Shown here: positions 32,878 to 39,371 of the stretch, piece after piece | Layout of the letters: the number at the start of each line of letters is the position of its first letter | Numbering within the stretch: the stretch's first letter is position 1 | Source: Candidatus Dojkabacteria bacterium | Lineage (GTDB): Bacteria; Patescibacteriota; Dojkabacteria; JAHIVN01 | Length of the DNA stretch: 39,371 bases | Assembly (NCBI GenBank): GCA_016932045.1 | Contig: JAFGDO010000003.1 | Span: 76,115 to 115,485, forward strand | Direction of reading: 5' to 3' | Translations under genes and position numbers: made by a program | Notes under the pieces: generated by a model | The model's database searches: none | Told to the model about the DNA's origin: nothing | Seen by the model: the letters and a program-made list of their open reading frames with translations, nothing else

Positions 32878-33516
32878 TTATTTGCTCACAAACTTATTAT
32901 CCTTAACATAAAACCTCCATTTCCTTTCTCTAGACGATTTGTCTGCATAATCAATCCCTTTACGAGGACTTCTCAGTACCTTATAACCGTTCGACCATCC
33001 CCCTCTAAAGGCAGGTCCGCCTAGGGCAGAAGCTATCCGACTATTAGTATCTTCAATCCATACTTCACCACCCGACGTAAGATCAATTCCATTTAATTCT
33101 CTGTCTATCATTAACGCTTTTGTAACCCTCCCCGGACCACTAGTTAAATCCCTGACACTCTTCACTTTTCGTACTTTTGCCATCATCTTTATCCCTTCGA
33201 CAGGTTCGATCGCTCTTATTAATACAGCAGAAGGAAACCATGTCTTTTCGGTTACTACATTCAGCATATTATGCAAACCATATGTAATGTAGATGTAAGC
33301 AAATCCAGCTTCTCCAAACATTACTTTACATCTCTCAGTCGGTCCTTTATGAGCATGTGAGGCTGTATCATCAAAGCCTCGATACGCCTCGGTTTCAACA
33401 ATCATACCTGATAAACGCTCACCATCTATACTTCTTACTAGAAGTTTTCCCAGTAACTCTTCCGCTACTTTACGGGTATCTTGCCTGTAAAACTCACGTG
33501 GTAATATCTTGCCCAT
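32878..33516 (-). CDS. mpg: 3-methyladenine DNA glycosylase (AAG/Mpg family)
   Basis: 213 residues from the ATG at 33516 (MGKILPREFYRQDT). The frame is open to a TTG at 33564, but this start matches the family. Motifs are LGKLLVR, GMIVETEAYRGFDDTASHAHKG with the catalytic Glu, MFGEAGFAYIYITYGLHNMLNVVTE, and SGPGRVTKALMIDRELNGIDLT. It removes alkylated purines from DNA. The C-terminal part SPRKGIDYADKSSRERKWRFYV is normal, but before it lies an extra stretch (IASALGGPAFRGGWSNG) encoded by repeat-like DNA. Its start overlaps the 3' end of the cohesin gene by about 23 bases, so the two are co-transcribed. Confidence 0.94.
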   Translation of the reverse strand: MGKILPREFYRQDTRKVAEELLGKLLVRSIDGERLSGMIVETEAYRGFDDTASHAHKGPTERCKVMFGEAGFAYIYITYGLHNMLNVVTEKTWFPSAVLIRAIEPVEGIKMMAKVRKVKSVRDLTSGPGRVTKALMIDRELNGIDLTSGGEVWIEDTNSRIASALGGPAFRGGWSNGYKVLRSPRKGIDYADKSSRERKWRFYVKDNKFVSK

Positions 33517-35035
33517 CACTTGCTTGGAAGTTATCCTGGTGCCCGCGTGGAACCCCATCGTCAAAAGATGTCAATTCTTCGAAGTTGACATCTTTCTTTC
33601 TGCCAATAAGTCCTTTTTTATTTGCAATGAATAACAATACTCCTGTCGCAAATAAAGCACCAAAAATTAACCCTCCGCTTACAAATAAAATACCGCTTGA
33701 GACCCCATCTCCCGTTCTGGGCAAGAGAGAAAATACACCTTCCTTTCCTACAGTAAATGTATATAACTCTGAGTATTCCGAACTATTTCCCTCAAGCACA
33801 GTCATTCCCCGAATAGCATAATCTCCGGGCTCAATTCCTCCCTCATATACGTATTCCCAAAGACCAGCTTCATCAGCATAAACTTCCTCGGAAACAAAAA
33901 TATCCGATATCTGTACAATAATCTTGGCATTAGCTGGAGCAGTTCCCCTCACAATAATTCTTTCACTAACTGGACCAAGAAATAATTGTTCCACGAGGAG
34001 TTCAGTTACAAAGGGAGGTAATAATTTACCGACAGATATACTTAACGTCTTTTGTACAACATTACCAGCAAGATCATAAGCCCTAATAATGATTTCATGT
34101 TCACCTTCAGGTAGCACTTTAGTTTTATAGGGAGATACTCCATCACCAAGAAATTCACTGTCTACTTCAATTTCATAATAATCCATCCCACTAAGGCTGT
34201 CATCTCCAGCAAAAAATATAACCGGCTGAAGATCTCCTTTATCCTCATATGCAGGCTCTGAAGCAAAAAAAGGAGCTGTACTGTCAACTTGAACTTTATA
34301 ATGCGCTGTATCGCCCCATCCGCCAGCACTTCTTGCTTTTATATGAAAAAACCATACTCCATCGCTTGATGCTTCAAGATTTGCTCCTGTACCATCAGAT
34401 TCCTGCATATCATCCGGTACTGTAGATTCACTTTGATCTAGAATGTAACTAAAACCTATTACCCCAGAGTCTTTACCCCAGCTTAGTTCAATCATCTTTT
34501 CTTTATACCATGCATTACCGTCAGGATGCGAAGCACTCATCACCGAGGGTGCAGATGGTATCGGGTTATATTGTGCAATTGAGAATGTTCTCGATATACC
34601 AGATGTTGATACTTCACCGCCATTCATTGCAGTCCGGCCGGTCACTGATACAGAAGCACTACCAAGTCCATTTGCTCTAAAAGTAGCATATGCAACCTGC
34701 GCACCACTTCCGCTCCAACTACCAGTAGTCCCAACTGTTATGCTTGGACAAGAACCATCGGCAACCATGCCGAAAGTCGTTGTAACAGCACCACAGGACG
34801 CTATTGAAAGCTTTGAACTGTCATAAGATATATTTACCTCGACCGCATTAATTGCTTCGTTTGCACTTACATAGACCCCTACTGTAAAAGTATTCCCCTG
34901 GTAATATGTCCCTCCAGAGGGAGAAACGTATAAATTCGCTGAGGCCGAAACAGGTTCTTTTGCAATACCCAAGAATGAAAACAAAGAAAAGAGTACTATT
35001 AAAGCTTTAATTATAATTCTCTTTTTATTAACCAT
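33494..35035 (-). CDS. Cell-surface cohesin-domain protein with LPRTG and TM anchor
   Basis: About 513 residues from the ATG at 35035; a TTG two codons earlier (35041) is the other option. After a signal peptide (to about EPVSA-SAN) comes a cohesin domain: NLYVSPSGGTYYQGNTFTV, VEVNISYDSSKLSI, AQVAYATFRANGLGSASV. Then follow fibronectin/Ig-like modules (AWYKEKMIELSW, DSTAPFF...GMDYYEIEVD, HEIIIRAYDLAGN). Near the C-terminus is LPRTG (residue ~440), a hydrophobic helix and an unusually long 40-residue tail (KKGLIGRKKDVNFEEL...). Cohesins bind dockerins. A dockerin-bearing protease is two genes upstream in the same operon, so this may be its surface receptor. Confidence 0.85.
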   Translation of the reverse strand: MVNKKRIIIKALIVLFSLFSFLGIAKEPVSASANLYVSPSGGTYYQGNTFTVGVYVSANEAINAVEVNISYDSSKLSIASCGAVTTTFGMVADGSCPSITVGTTGSWSGSGAQVAYATFRANGLGSASVSVTGRTAMNGGEVSTSGISRTFSIAQYNPIPSAPSVMSASHPDGNAWYKEKMIELSWGKDSGVIGFSYILDQSESTVPDDMQESDGTGANLEASSDGVWFFHIKARSAGGWGDTAHYKVQVDSTAPFFASEPAYEDKGDLQPVIFFAGDDSLSGMDYYEIEVDSEFLGDGVSPYKTKVLPEGEHEIIIRAYDLAGNVVQKTLSISVGKLLPPFVTELLVEQLFLGPVSERIIVRGTAPANAKIIVQISDIFVSEEVYADEAGLWEYVYEGGIEPGDYAIRGMTVLEGNSSEYSELYTFTVGKEGVFSLLPRTGDGVSSGILFVSGGLIFGALFATGVLLFIANKKGLIGRKKDVNFEELTSFDDGVPRGHQDNFQASDGQDITT

Positions 35036-35050
35036 AACCAATAATTATGT

Positions 35051-35974
35051 TTAATTGAGTTTCTCTTGTAATCTAGGGATAATTTCCTTTCTTAAAAACA
35101 AAGATTCGGTAATTAAATAGCCATCCTTATCCTCAGCTTCCAGAATATCTTTAAATACAAGGCTCTTTTGCTTATCTCCTAGAATCAAATAGTTTTTACC
35201 CTCTTTCACATCAGCAATAGTACAAAAAGCCCAGTCAATATCTTTTGACTTCTTCATAACTTTAATAATCTCCCCTACCTTACCTTTGATAATTCTTTCC
35301 GCATCAAAAACTTCCAGCTGATAAATGCCAATATTCTCACCCCCAATCTCTAACTGTTTTGCATCTGATTCTAAGGCGAATTCTAAATCTCCAATAATCT
35401 TATTTGTCTTATGCTCAAACATCTCCTCAACTACTGTCTCATTGCACTCTTTCGACCTTTTTTCTAACCATCTTACAGCCCTTTTATCCCTAAAAGTCGT
35501 CACCTGAGCCTTTAAATATAAAGAATTTGAAAATATTGCAAGATATAAAAGTAATGCGCTGCTATCAGAGACATCTATATTTTCAAAAAAGAATTTCTCA
35601 GCTATTAATGTAGCCGCCGCTCCAACAAGCTCTACCTGTGGTTTTGCATTTATAAATGCCTCGTATTCAACATAACCTGATCTATGATCTATAAATTCAT
35701 CTACTCTTTCAGGATCAACCGCAGTAGGTAGCCCTTTTAAAGCAGAAAAGTCAACAAGAATATAGCTATCATATTTTTTACCTATCAATGGAAACTCTAT
35801 CCCTGTCTTGCTTAAGGCGAATTCTACCTCAATCTGTTTATCTCCTTCAAAGCCTGCCTCACATACTTTGTCCTTCCTTGTTTTGTTTAAGAATTCTGCA
35901 TACCCGATTCCAGATGCAACCCCATCAAGATCAGGATTTATCTTTGCTGTTATAAGAACCTTATTTTCTTTCAT
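35051..35974 (-). CDS. DHH/DHHA2 family phosphoesterase (Mn-dependent pyrophosphatase-like)
   Basis: The protein has 307 residues. Metal motifs run in the DHH-superfamily order: INPDLDGVASGIGYAEF, YILVDFSALKG, and FIDHRSGYVEYE, where the canonical DHH is DHR. The C-terminal half resembles DHHA2 (QLEVFDAERIIKG, DWAFCTIADVKEG, ending in LRKEIIPRLQE), as in family II inorganic pyrophosphatases and short polyphosphate or oligonucleotide phosphatases. The His-to-Arg change at a metal ligand suggests altered activity or loss. It lies between the cohesin gene and the protease gene with gaps of 9 and 22 bases, clearly in one operon. Confidence 0.85.
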   Translation of the reverse strand: MKENKVLITAKINPDLDGVASGIGYAEFLNKTRKDKVCEAGFEGDKQIEVEFALSKTGIEFPLIGKKYDSYILVDFSALKGLPTAVDPERVDEFIDHRSGYVEYEAFINAKPQVELVGAAATLIAEKFFFENIDVSDSSALLLYLAIFSNSLYLKAQVTTFRDKRAVRWLEKRSKECNETVVEEMFEHKTNKIIGDLEFALESDAKQLEIGGENIGIYQLEVFDAERIIKGKVGEIIKVMKKSKDIDWAFCTIADVKEGKNYLILGDKQKSLVFKDILEAEDKDGYLITESLFLRKEIIPRLQEKLN

Positions 35975-35996
35975 CTAAATCACAACTCATAAATTA

Positions 35997-38519
35997 CTAA
36001 TATCCAAGTGACCACTCTCCCAGCATCTGAGAAAAATCAAGCAGATCAACCCAATTATCTCCATTAATATCAGAAATCCAGTCGCCACTGTGGTTCCATT
36101 CCCCAAGCAGTTGTGAAAAATCAAAAATATCAACAGACCAGTCTCTATTTAAGTCAGACCTACGAAATATATAAAAGTAGTTATATCGTATATCTGAAGT
36201 AGTATTTATGCCATAATTCTTCCCATAAACATTCCAATATTTTTCTATCTTTCCAAGAGTATTTAGGTCACATGTCAGCTGGGTCGTACTACTTACATTT
36301 ACATTACTACAGTTGATGTCTCCTTGTCCACTTCTCATTAATTTAACCTCCATGCCACTCCGAAAATTCAAACCTGAAACAGTAAGAGTTTTACTATATC
36401 TCGAACCGCTGTTGTGGCTATAATTAGGCGAAACAGTAGAGACTTTCGCATTCAGGTGTGTTACATGAAAGTTATTACTCTGGCCGCTATATCCACTTCC
36501 TGTAGCCGTAATCCTATTATCCAGTTGATATGAATCTATCTGCATACTGCCAGTCCACTCGCCATCTATAAAATTCCCACTTTGAGAAATAGATAAACTC
36601 CCCGAGATGTCGCTTAAATCTACTGTGTCCGAAAAACTAGTAACTGTGTTTCCATACTGGTCTTGCGCATAGACGGTTACTGAAAACAGTGTTTGAGTTT
36701 TTTTCTCATCTATAGTATCAAATCCGAATTGATCCATAGGGCCGACCTGATATGTTACACTTGGCATGTATATCAGAATTAAGTCGTCAGAAGTATCAAG
36801 TGGAGTCCCGTTGTCTTCAAATACCTCTAGATATAATTCTCCAGAGGTTAGTGAATCAAGAGTGAAATTTGCAACTCCTACGGCATCTGTAGTATCGGAC
36901 GAAGGTGCAATCGTATCAGTTGCACCCCTTGAAGACTCTACATAAACTATCCGTCCGCTAATTGGATTCCCATTCCCATCATTAACAGTCACGGTAATAT
37001 TTACCGTATCACCAGCATTTGGTGTACTTTGATCTACGGAAACAGTCGAGACAACCTCAGAAACCACACCGGCTGTTATAGAAGCATTGTCAACTGCACT
37101 ATCAGCATTTAGCCTCCCCCTCCCCGAATACTGGTCGGGGCTAAATGAATCAACGTTTTTAAGTAAAACCTGCATCACCTGAGCATTTGTCAAAGCGCCA
37201 TTCTGATCCCAAACCAGTGCAGCAACCCCAGCAACAAAAGGCGTTGACATACTTGTTCCTCCGCAGTACTTATAGTTTGTATCAGAGTATGCCGTACATG
37301 AGCCAACAGGAGTTCCAGAGGCTCTCAAGGAGAGGATATCCACTCCAGGAGCTGATATTTCCACCTTGTATCCATAATTTGAGAATGAAGCTCTTGCATC
37401 AAAAGAGTCAGTTGCTCCAACTGTAAGTAAGTCATTCATCGAAGCAGGATACCAATTATCAGTATTATTATAATCATTACCCGAAGCAGCGACTGCAATA
37501 AGATTACCGCTGTAAAGTTCTGTGATCTTATCCTGGAGTGACTGAGAATAAGTCCCGCCACGCCAGCTCATATTTACAATATCTGCGCCATTCTGAAGAG
37601 CATAGTCAAGTGCATCAATAGCATCATCAGTATTCCCATTTCCATAGTTATCTAGAGTCTTTAATGGCATAATTTTTACGTTCCAAATAGTTCCGGCAAC
37701 ACCTGTTGAGTTATCTGTAACAGATCCAATTATTCCCGAAACATGACTGCCATGTCCGTGATCATCTGTCGGATCATTGTCGTTATTTACAAAATCCCAA
37801 CCCTCGAAGTCGTCTGCATATCCGTTCTCATCGTCGTCATCATCGAGATCATCAGTATAGGTACAAGGAAAACCATCCCTGTCAATGCCATTCGATCCGC
37901 ATTCATTTGAATCTTCATCAATAAGTGTATCTCCATCGTCATCAACAGCACAAACCCCAGGACAATTATCTCCATTTCCGTCTCCAACACTTTCTTGAGA
38001 ATTGCTCCATACATTTCCAACTATGTCTGCATGACTTAAGTCAAGCCCAGTATCCAAGACTGCAATAACTATGCTTCCACTTCCCTGCTGGCTATCCCAA
38101 GCATCCTCCAAATGAATCTGTGAAACACCCCACTGGCCCCCACTTATATAATATGGATCATTTGGAGTAGCAGTAATCTCATATTGTGCATTCTCTTCGA
38201 CATACTCAACACCTTCTAGTGAATCTAAACTCTCTAAAAAATCCTTTGTATCAACACCACTTTCCAGATCAATTCTTACTAAATCACCTCTTTTTTCTAC
38301 CTTGTCTACCCCATTAATTCCTTTAAACAGCCCAATAGGAACATCGTCAACTTTAACCAACACATCTATATCATTAGATTCTTCTATCTCACCTATTTCC
38401 TCTTTTGAAGAATTCAATTCTTCAGATACTGCATTGAACCTCAGTAGTGTGGCAGCAACAAGAAACACAAAAAAGAGGATTAGTAGTTTTGTCTTGAATT
38501 TTAAACCTCTAATTGACAT
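35997..38519 (-). CDS. Subtilisin-like (S8) secreted protease with C-terminal dockerin
   Basis: The protein has 840 residues. A signal peptide (about 1-30) is followed by an inhibitor-I9-like propeptide (~50-115). The catalytic domain has AVLDTGLDLSHAD (D156), DDHGHGSHVSG (H256), AASGND (N348) and GGTSMSTPFVAG (S423). An Asp-rich loop at ~180-240 (VDDDGDTLIDEDS, TDDLDDDDDENG) is inserted between D156 and H256 and probably binds calcium. After the protease come an Ig-like domain (VNDGNGNPISGRIVYVES) and further beta domains. The C-terminus (~785-840) has two dockerin-type calcium loops, DLNRDWSVDIFDFSQLL and DINGDNWVDLLDFSQML. The partner is probably the anchored cohesin downstream. Confidence 0.95.
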   Translation of the reverse strand: MSIRGLKFKTKLLILFFVFLVAATLLRFNAVSEELNSSKEEIGEIEESNDIDVLVKVDDVPIGLFKGINGVDKVEKRGDLVRIDLESGVDTKDFLESLDSLEGVEYVEENAQYEITATPNDPYYISGGQWGVSQIHLEDAWDSQQGSGSIVIAVLDTGLDLSHADIVGNVWSNSQESVGDGNGDNCPGVCAVDDDGDTLIDEDSNECGSNGIDRDGFPCTYTDDLDDDDDENGYADDFEGWDFVNNDNDPTDDHGHGSHVSGIIGSVTDNSTGVAGTIWNVKIMPLKTLDNYGNGNTDDAIDALDYALQNGADIVNMSWRGGTYSQSLQDKITELYSGNLIAVAASGNDYNNTDNWYPASMNDLLTVGATDSFDARASFSNYGYKVEISAPGVDILSLRASGTPVGSCTAYSDTNYKYCGGTSMSTPFVAGVAALVWDQNGALTNAQVMQVLLKNVDSFSPDQYSGRGRLNADSAVDNASITAGVVSEVVSTVSVDQSTPNAGDTVNITVTVNDGNGNPISGRIVYVESSRGATDTIAPSSDTTDAVGVANFTLDSLTSGELYLEVFEDNGTPLDTSDDLILIYMPSVTYQVGPMDQFGFDTIDEKKTQTLFSVTVYAQDQYGNTVTSFSDTVDLSDISGSLSISQSGNFIDGEWTGSMQIDSYQLDNRITATGSGYSGQSNNFHVTHLNAKVSTVSPNYSHNSGSRYSKTLTVSGLNFRSGMEVKLMRSGQGDINCSNVNVSSTTQLTCDLNTLGKIEKYWNVYGKNYGINTTSDIRYNYFYIFRRSDLNRDWSVDIFDFSQLLGEWNHSGDWISDINGDNWVDLLDFSQMLGEWSLGY

Positions 38520-38617
38520 TGCACTATCATTGTAGCAATTTGACTGTCACTCGACAATCATGATAAACTCAAAAGCGATAGAATTAATCATCTTAATCAT
38601 TTTGAAGCGTTTTTAAA

Positions 38618-38803
38618 ATGCCAAAAAGAACATACCAACCCAAAAAATTGAGAAGACTAAAAAGACTTGGATTTAGGGCTAGACAAAGCTCTCCAAGTGG
38701 AAAAAGAGTATTGAAAAGAAGACTAAGAAAAGGGCGAAGAGACTTAACAGTATCAGATAGCTTCCGTAGACTAAAGAAAAAGCCAAAGAATAGAAACCGC
38801 TAA
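38618..38803 (+). CDS. rpmH: 50S ribosomal protein L34, with C-terminal extension
   Basis: The protein has 61 residues. The N-terminal 45 match L34: KRTYQPKKLRRLKRLGFRARQ, SGKRVLKRRLRKGRRDLTVSD. Normal L34 ends here at about 44-46 residues; this one carries a further ~15 basic residues (SFRRLKKKPKNRNR). L34 lines the peptide exit region of the large subunit. The gene is followed by rnpA as in most bacteria. No Shine-Dalgarno sequence precedes the ATG. Confidence 0.95.
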   Translation: MPKRTYQPKKLRRLKRLGFRARQSSPSGKRVLKRRLRKGRRDLTVSDSFRRLKKKPKNRNR

Positions 38804-38869
38804 CTCCTTATATATTTATACAATCCTCTACCGCCAGTATCCATGTGTTTATCAATGTTCGGAAATGTT

Positions 38870-38911
38870 ATAGAATGTTATAAATATTACTAATTTACCG
38901 AAACATTCTAT
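38870..38911. repeat. Inverted repeat upstream of rnpA
   Basis: ATAGAATGTT (38870-38879) and AACATTCTAT (38902-38911) are perfect inverted copies 22 bases apart. The right arm ends eight bases before the rnpA ATG and overlaps the likely -10. It could be an operator or a leader hairpin. No DnaA box is recognisable here. Confidence 0.45.
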
Positions 38912-38918
38912 TTATATT

Positions 38919-39278
38919 ATGCTTCCCAGAAAAAATAGAATTTCAAAAGCTGATTTCAAAAGAATTTTTAAGAAGGGCAAGGCTTGCCATACTGATTTTT
39001 TTGTCTTGTTATACCTTTTAAACCCTGAAATCGACGAGCCACAAATGGCTACAGTTGCTGGCTTAAAAGTCGGTAGAGCTGTAAAACGTAATAGAGCAAA
39101 AAGGAAAGTACGAGCAATATTACACAATTACTTGCCGCAAATTCTACCTAAATACCAAATAGTTGTCATATGTAAACCTCGAATTCATAATATGGATGCA
39201 AAAAGCCTACAGAAAAATATATTTAAAATACTCCAAAGGGAAAAATTATTAAAACCTGATAAAACGAAGAATATTTAA
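38919..39278 (+). CDS. rnpA: Ribonuclease P protein component
   Basis: The protein has 119 residues. Motifs are LPRKNRISKADFKRIFKKGK at the start and the central RNR box VGRAVKRNRAKRKVRAI, typical of RnpA. It assists the RNase P RNA in cutting tRNA and tmRNA 5' leaders. It follows rpmH in the conserved order. The TATATT just before the ATG (TTTATATTATG) suggests a very short leader. Confidence 0.95.
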   Translation: MLPRKNRISKADFKRIFKKGKACHTDFFVLLYLLNPEIDEPQMATVAGLKVGRAVKRNRAKRKVRAILHNYLPQILPKYQIVVICKPRIHNMDAKSLQKNIFKILQREKLLKPDKTKNI

Positions 39279-39371
39279 ACAGCGCCCCCGCCGAAAGGAG
39301 AACCGAATCTCTCTTCTCCTGCTATCGCTTCTCCCTTTAGTCTCCTCTCATCCGCCTCCTTCTTGCTCATC
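39275..39371 (-). CDS. Partial CDS at the right edge, hypothetical
   Basis: The minus strand is open from the window edge to a TAA at 39277-39275. From an in-frame ATG (39370) it reads MSKKEADERRLKGEAI followed by AGEERFGSPFGGGAV. Its stop overlaps the rnpA stop by two bases, so the genes converge tightly. The local base composition is richer in G and C than its surroundings. Only this C-terminal piece is visible, with no recognisable family. In many genomes yidC follows rnpA on the same strand; that is not the case here. Confidence 0.45.
   Translation of the reverse strand, partial: MSKKEADERRLKGEAIAGEERFGSPFGGGAV

Noticed and set aside
38804-38918. Replication origin / DnaA boxes near rpmH-rnpA
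   Set aside because: No TTATCCACA-type boxes are present in the gap or upstream of rpmH, and dnaA is not adjacent; a divergent protease gene is.

Overview
This window is AT-rich bacterial chromosome. The best fit is a Candidate Phyla Radiation (Patescibacteria) genome of the Microgenomates/Dojkabacteria/Katanobacteria kind, but the lineage is inferred from gene style and not proven. The reasons are compact housekeeping genes with shortened or deviant proteins (a 766-residue ValRS with HLGN in place of HIGH, a 61-residue L34), almost no Shine-Dalgarno sequences, -10 boxes that sit directly before start codons, many short membrane-anchored proteins of no known family, three secreted proteins with LPxTG-like sorting signals, and intergenic DNA full of small palindromic repeats. 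UGA is not read as an amino acid.

Layout. 1-5915: edge of a hypothetical secreted protein, a broken small membrane ORF, two small membrane proteins, a ROK/glucokinase-like kinase, a HAD phosphatase and a large beta-helix surface protein with CSLREA and LPETG motifs. 6013-11173: an accessory stretch of small genes (lipoprotein-like, two methyltransferases, two single-pass membrane proteins, a GIY-YIG protein) punctuated by three near-identical copies of a ~145 bp palindromic repeat, giving a cassette-like look. 11331-11814: tmRNA (minus strand). 11987-15148: membrane protein, LPETS surface protein, comF and an unknown protein. 15185-18391: a T-box leader, then a histidine-phosphatase-family gene and valS. 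18442-19632: MFS transporter.

19670-22870 is the most unusual part. It holds an 832-residue protein made of two complete reverse transcriptase units in tandem, each with motif A aspartate, YADD and a maturase-like thumb. A ~200 bp fold-back element lies 5' of the gene and a hairpin-rich ~220 bp segment lies 3' of it. 22871-27322: metG, a GT4 glycosyltransferase and tatD in one minus-strand operon, with a 4-TM protein upstream. 27547-30980: a membrane-tethered thioredoxin/GILT-like protein, two unknown proteins, a DUF362 protein and a PLDc_N-like membrane protein. 31422-32784: apt and mtnP, a methylthioadenosine/adenine salvage pair.

33494-38519 is a tight minus-strand operon encoding a subtilisin-like protease with a C-terminal dockerin, a DHH/DHHA2 phosphoesterase, a cohesin-bearing protein with LPRTG plus TM anchor, and the DNA glycosylase mpg. 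A dockerin protease and an anchored cohesin in one operon suggest a small cellulosome-like protease complex on the cell surface. The window ends with the classical rpmH-rnpA pair and the edge of a convergent gene. Several housekeeping proteins (TatD, Mpg, ComF) carry extra segments whose DNA resembles the intergenic repeats of the same window.
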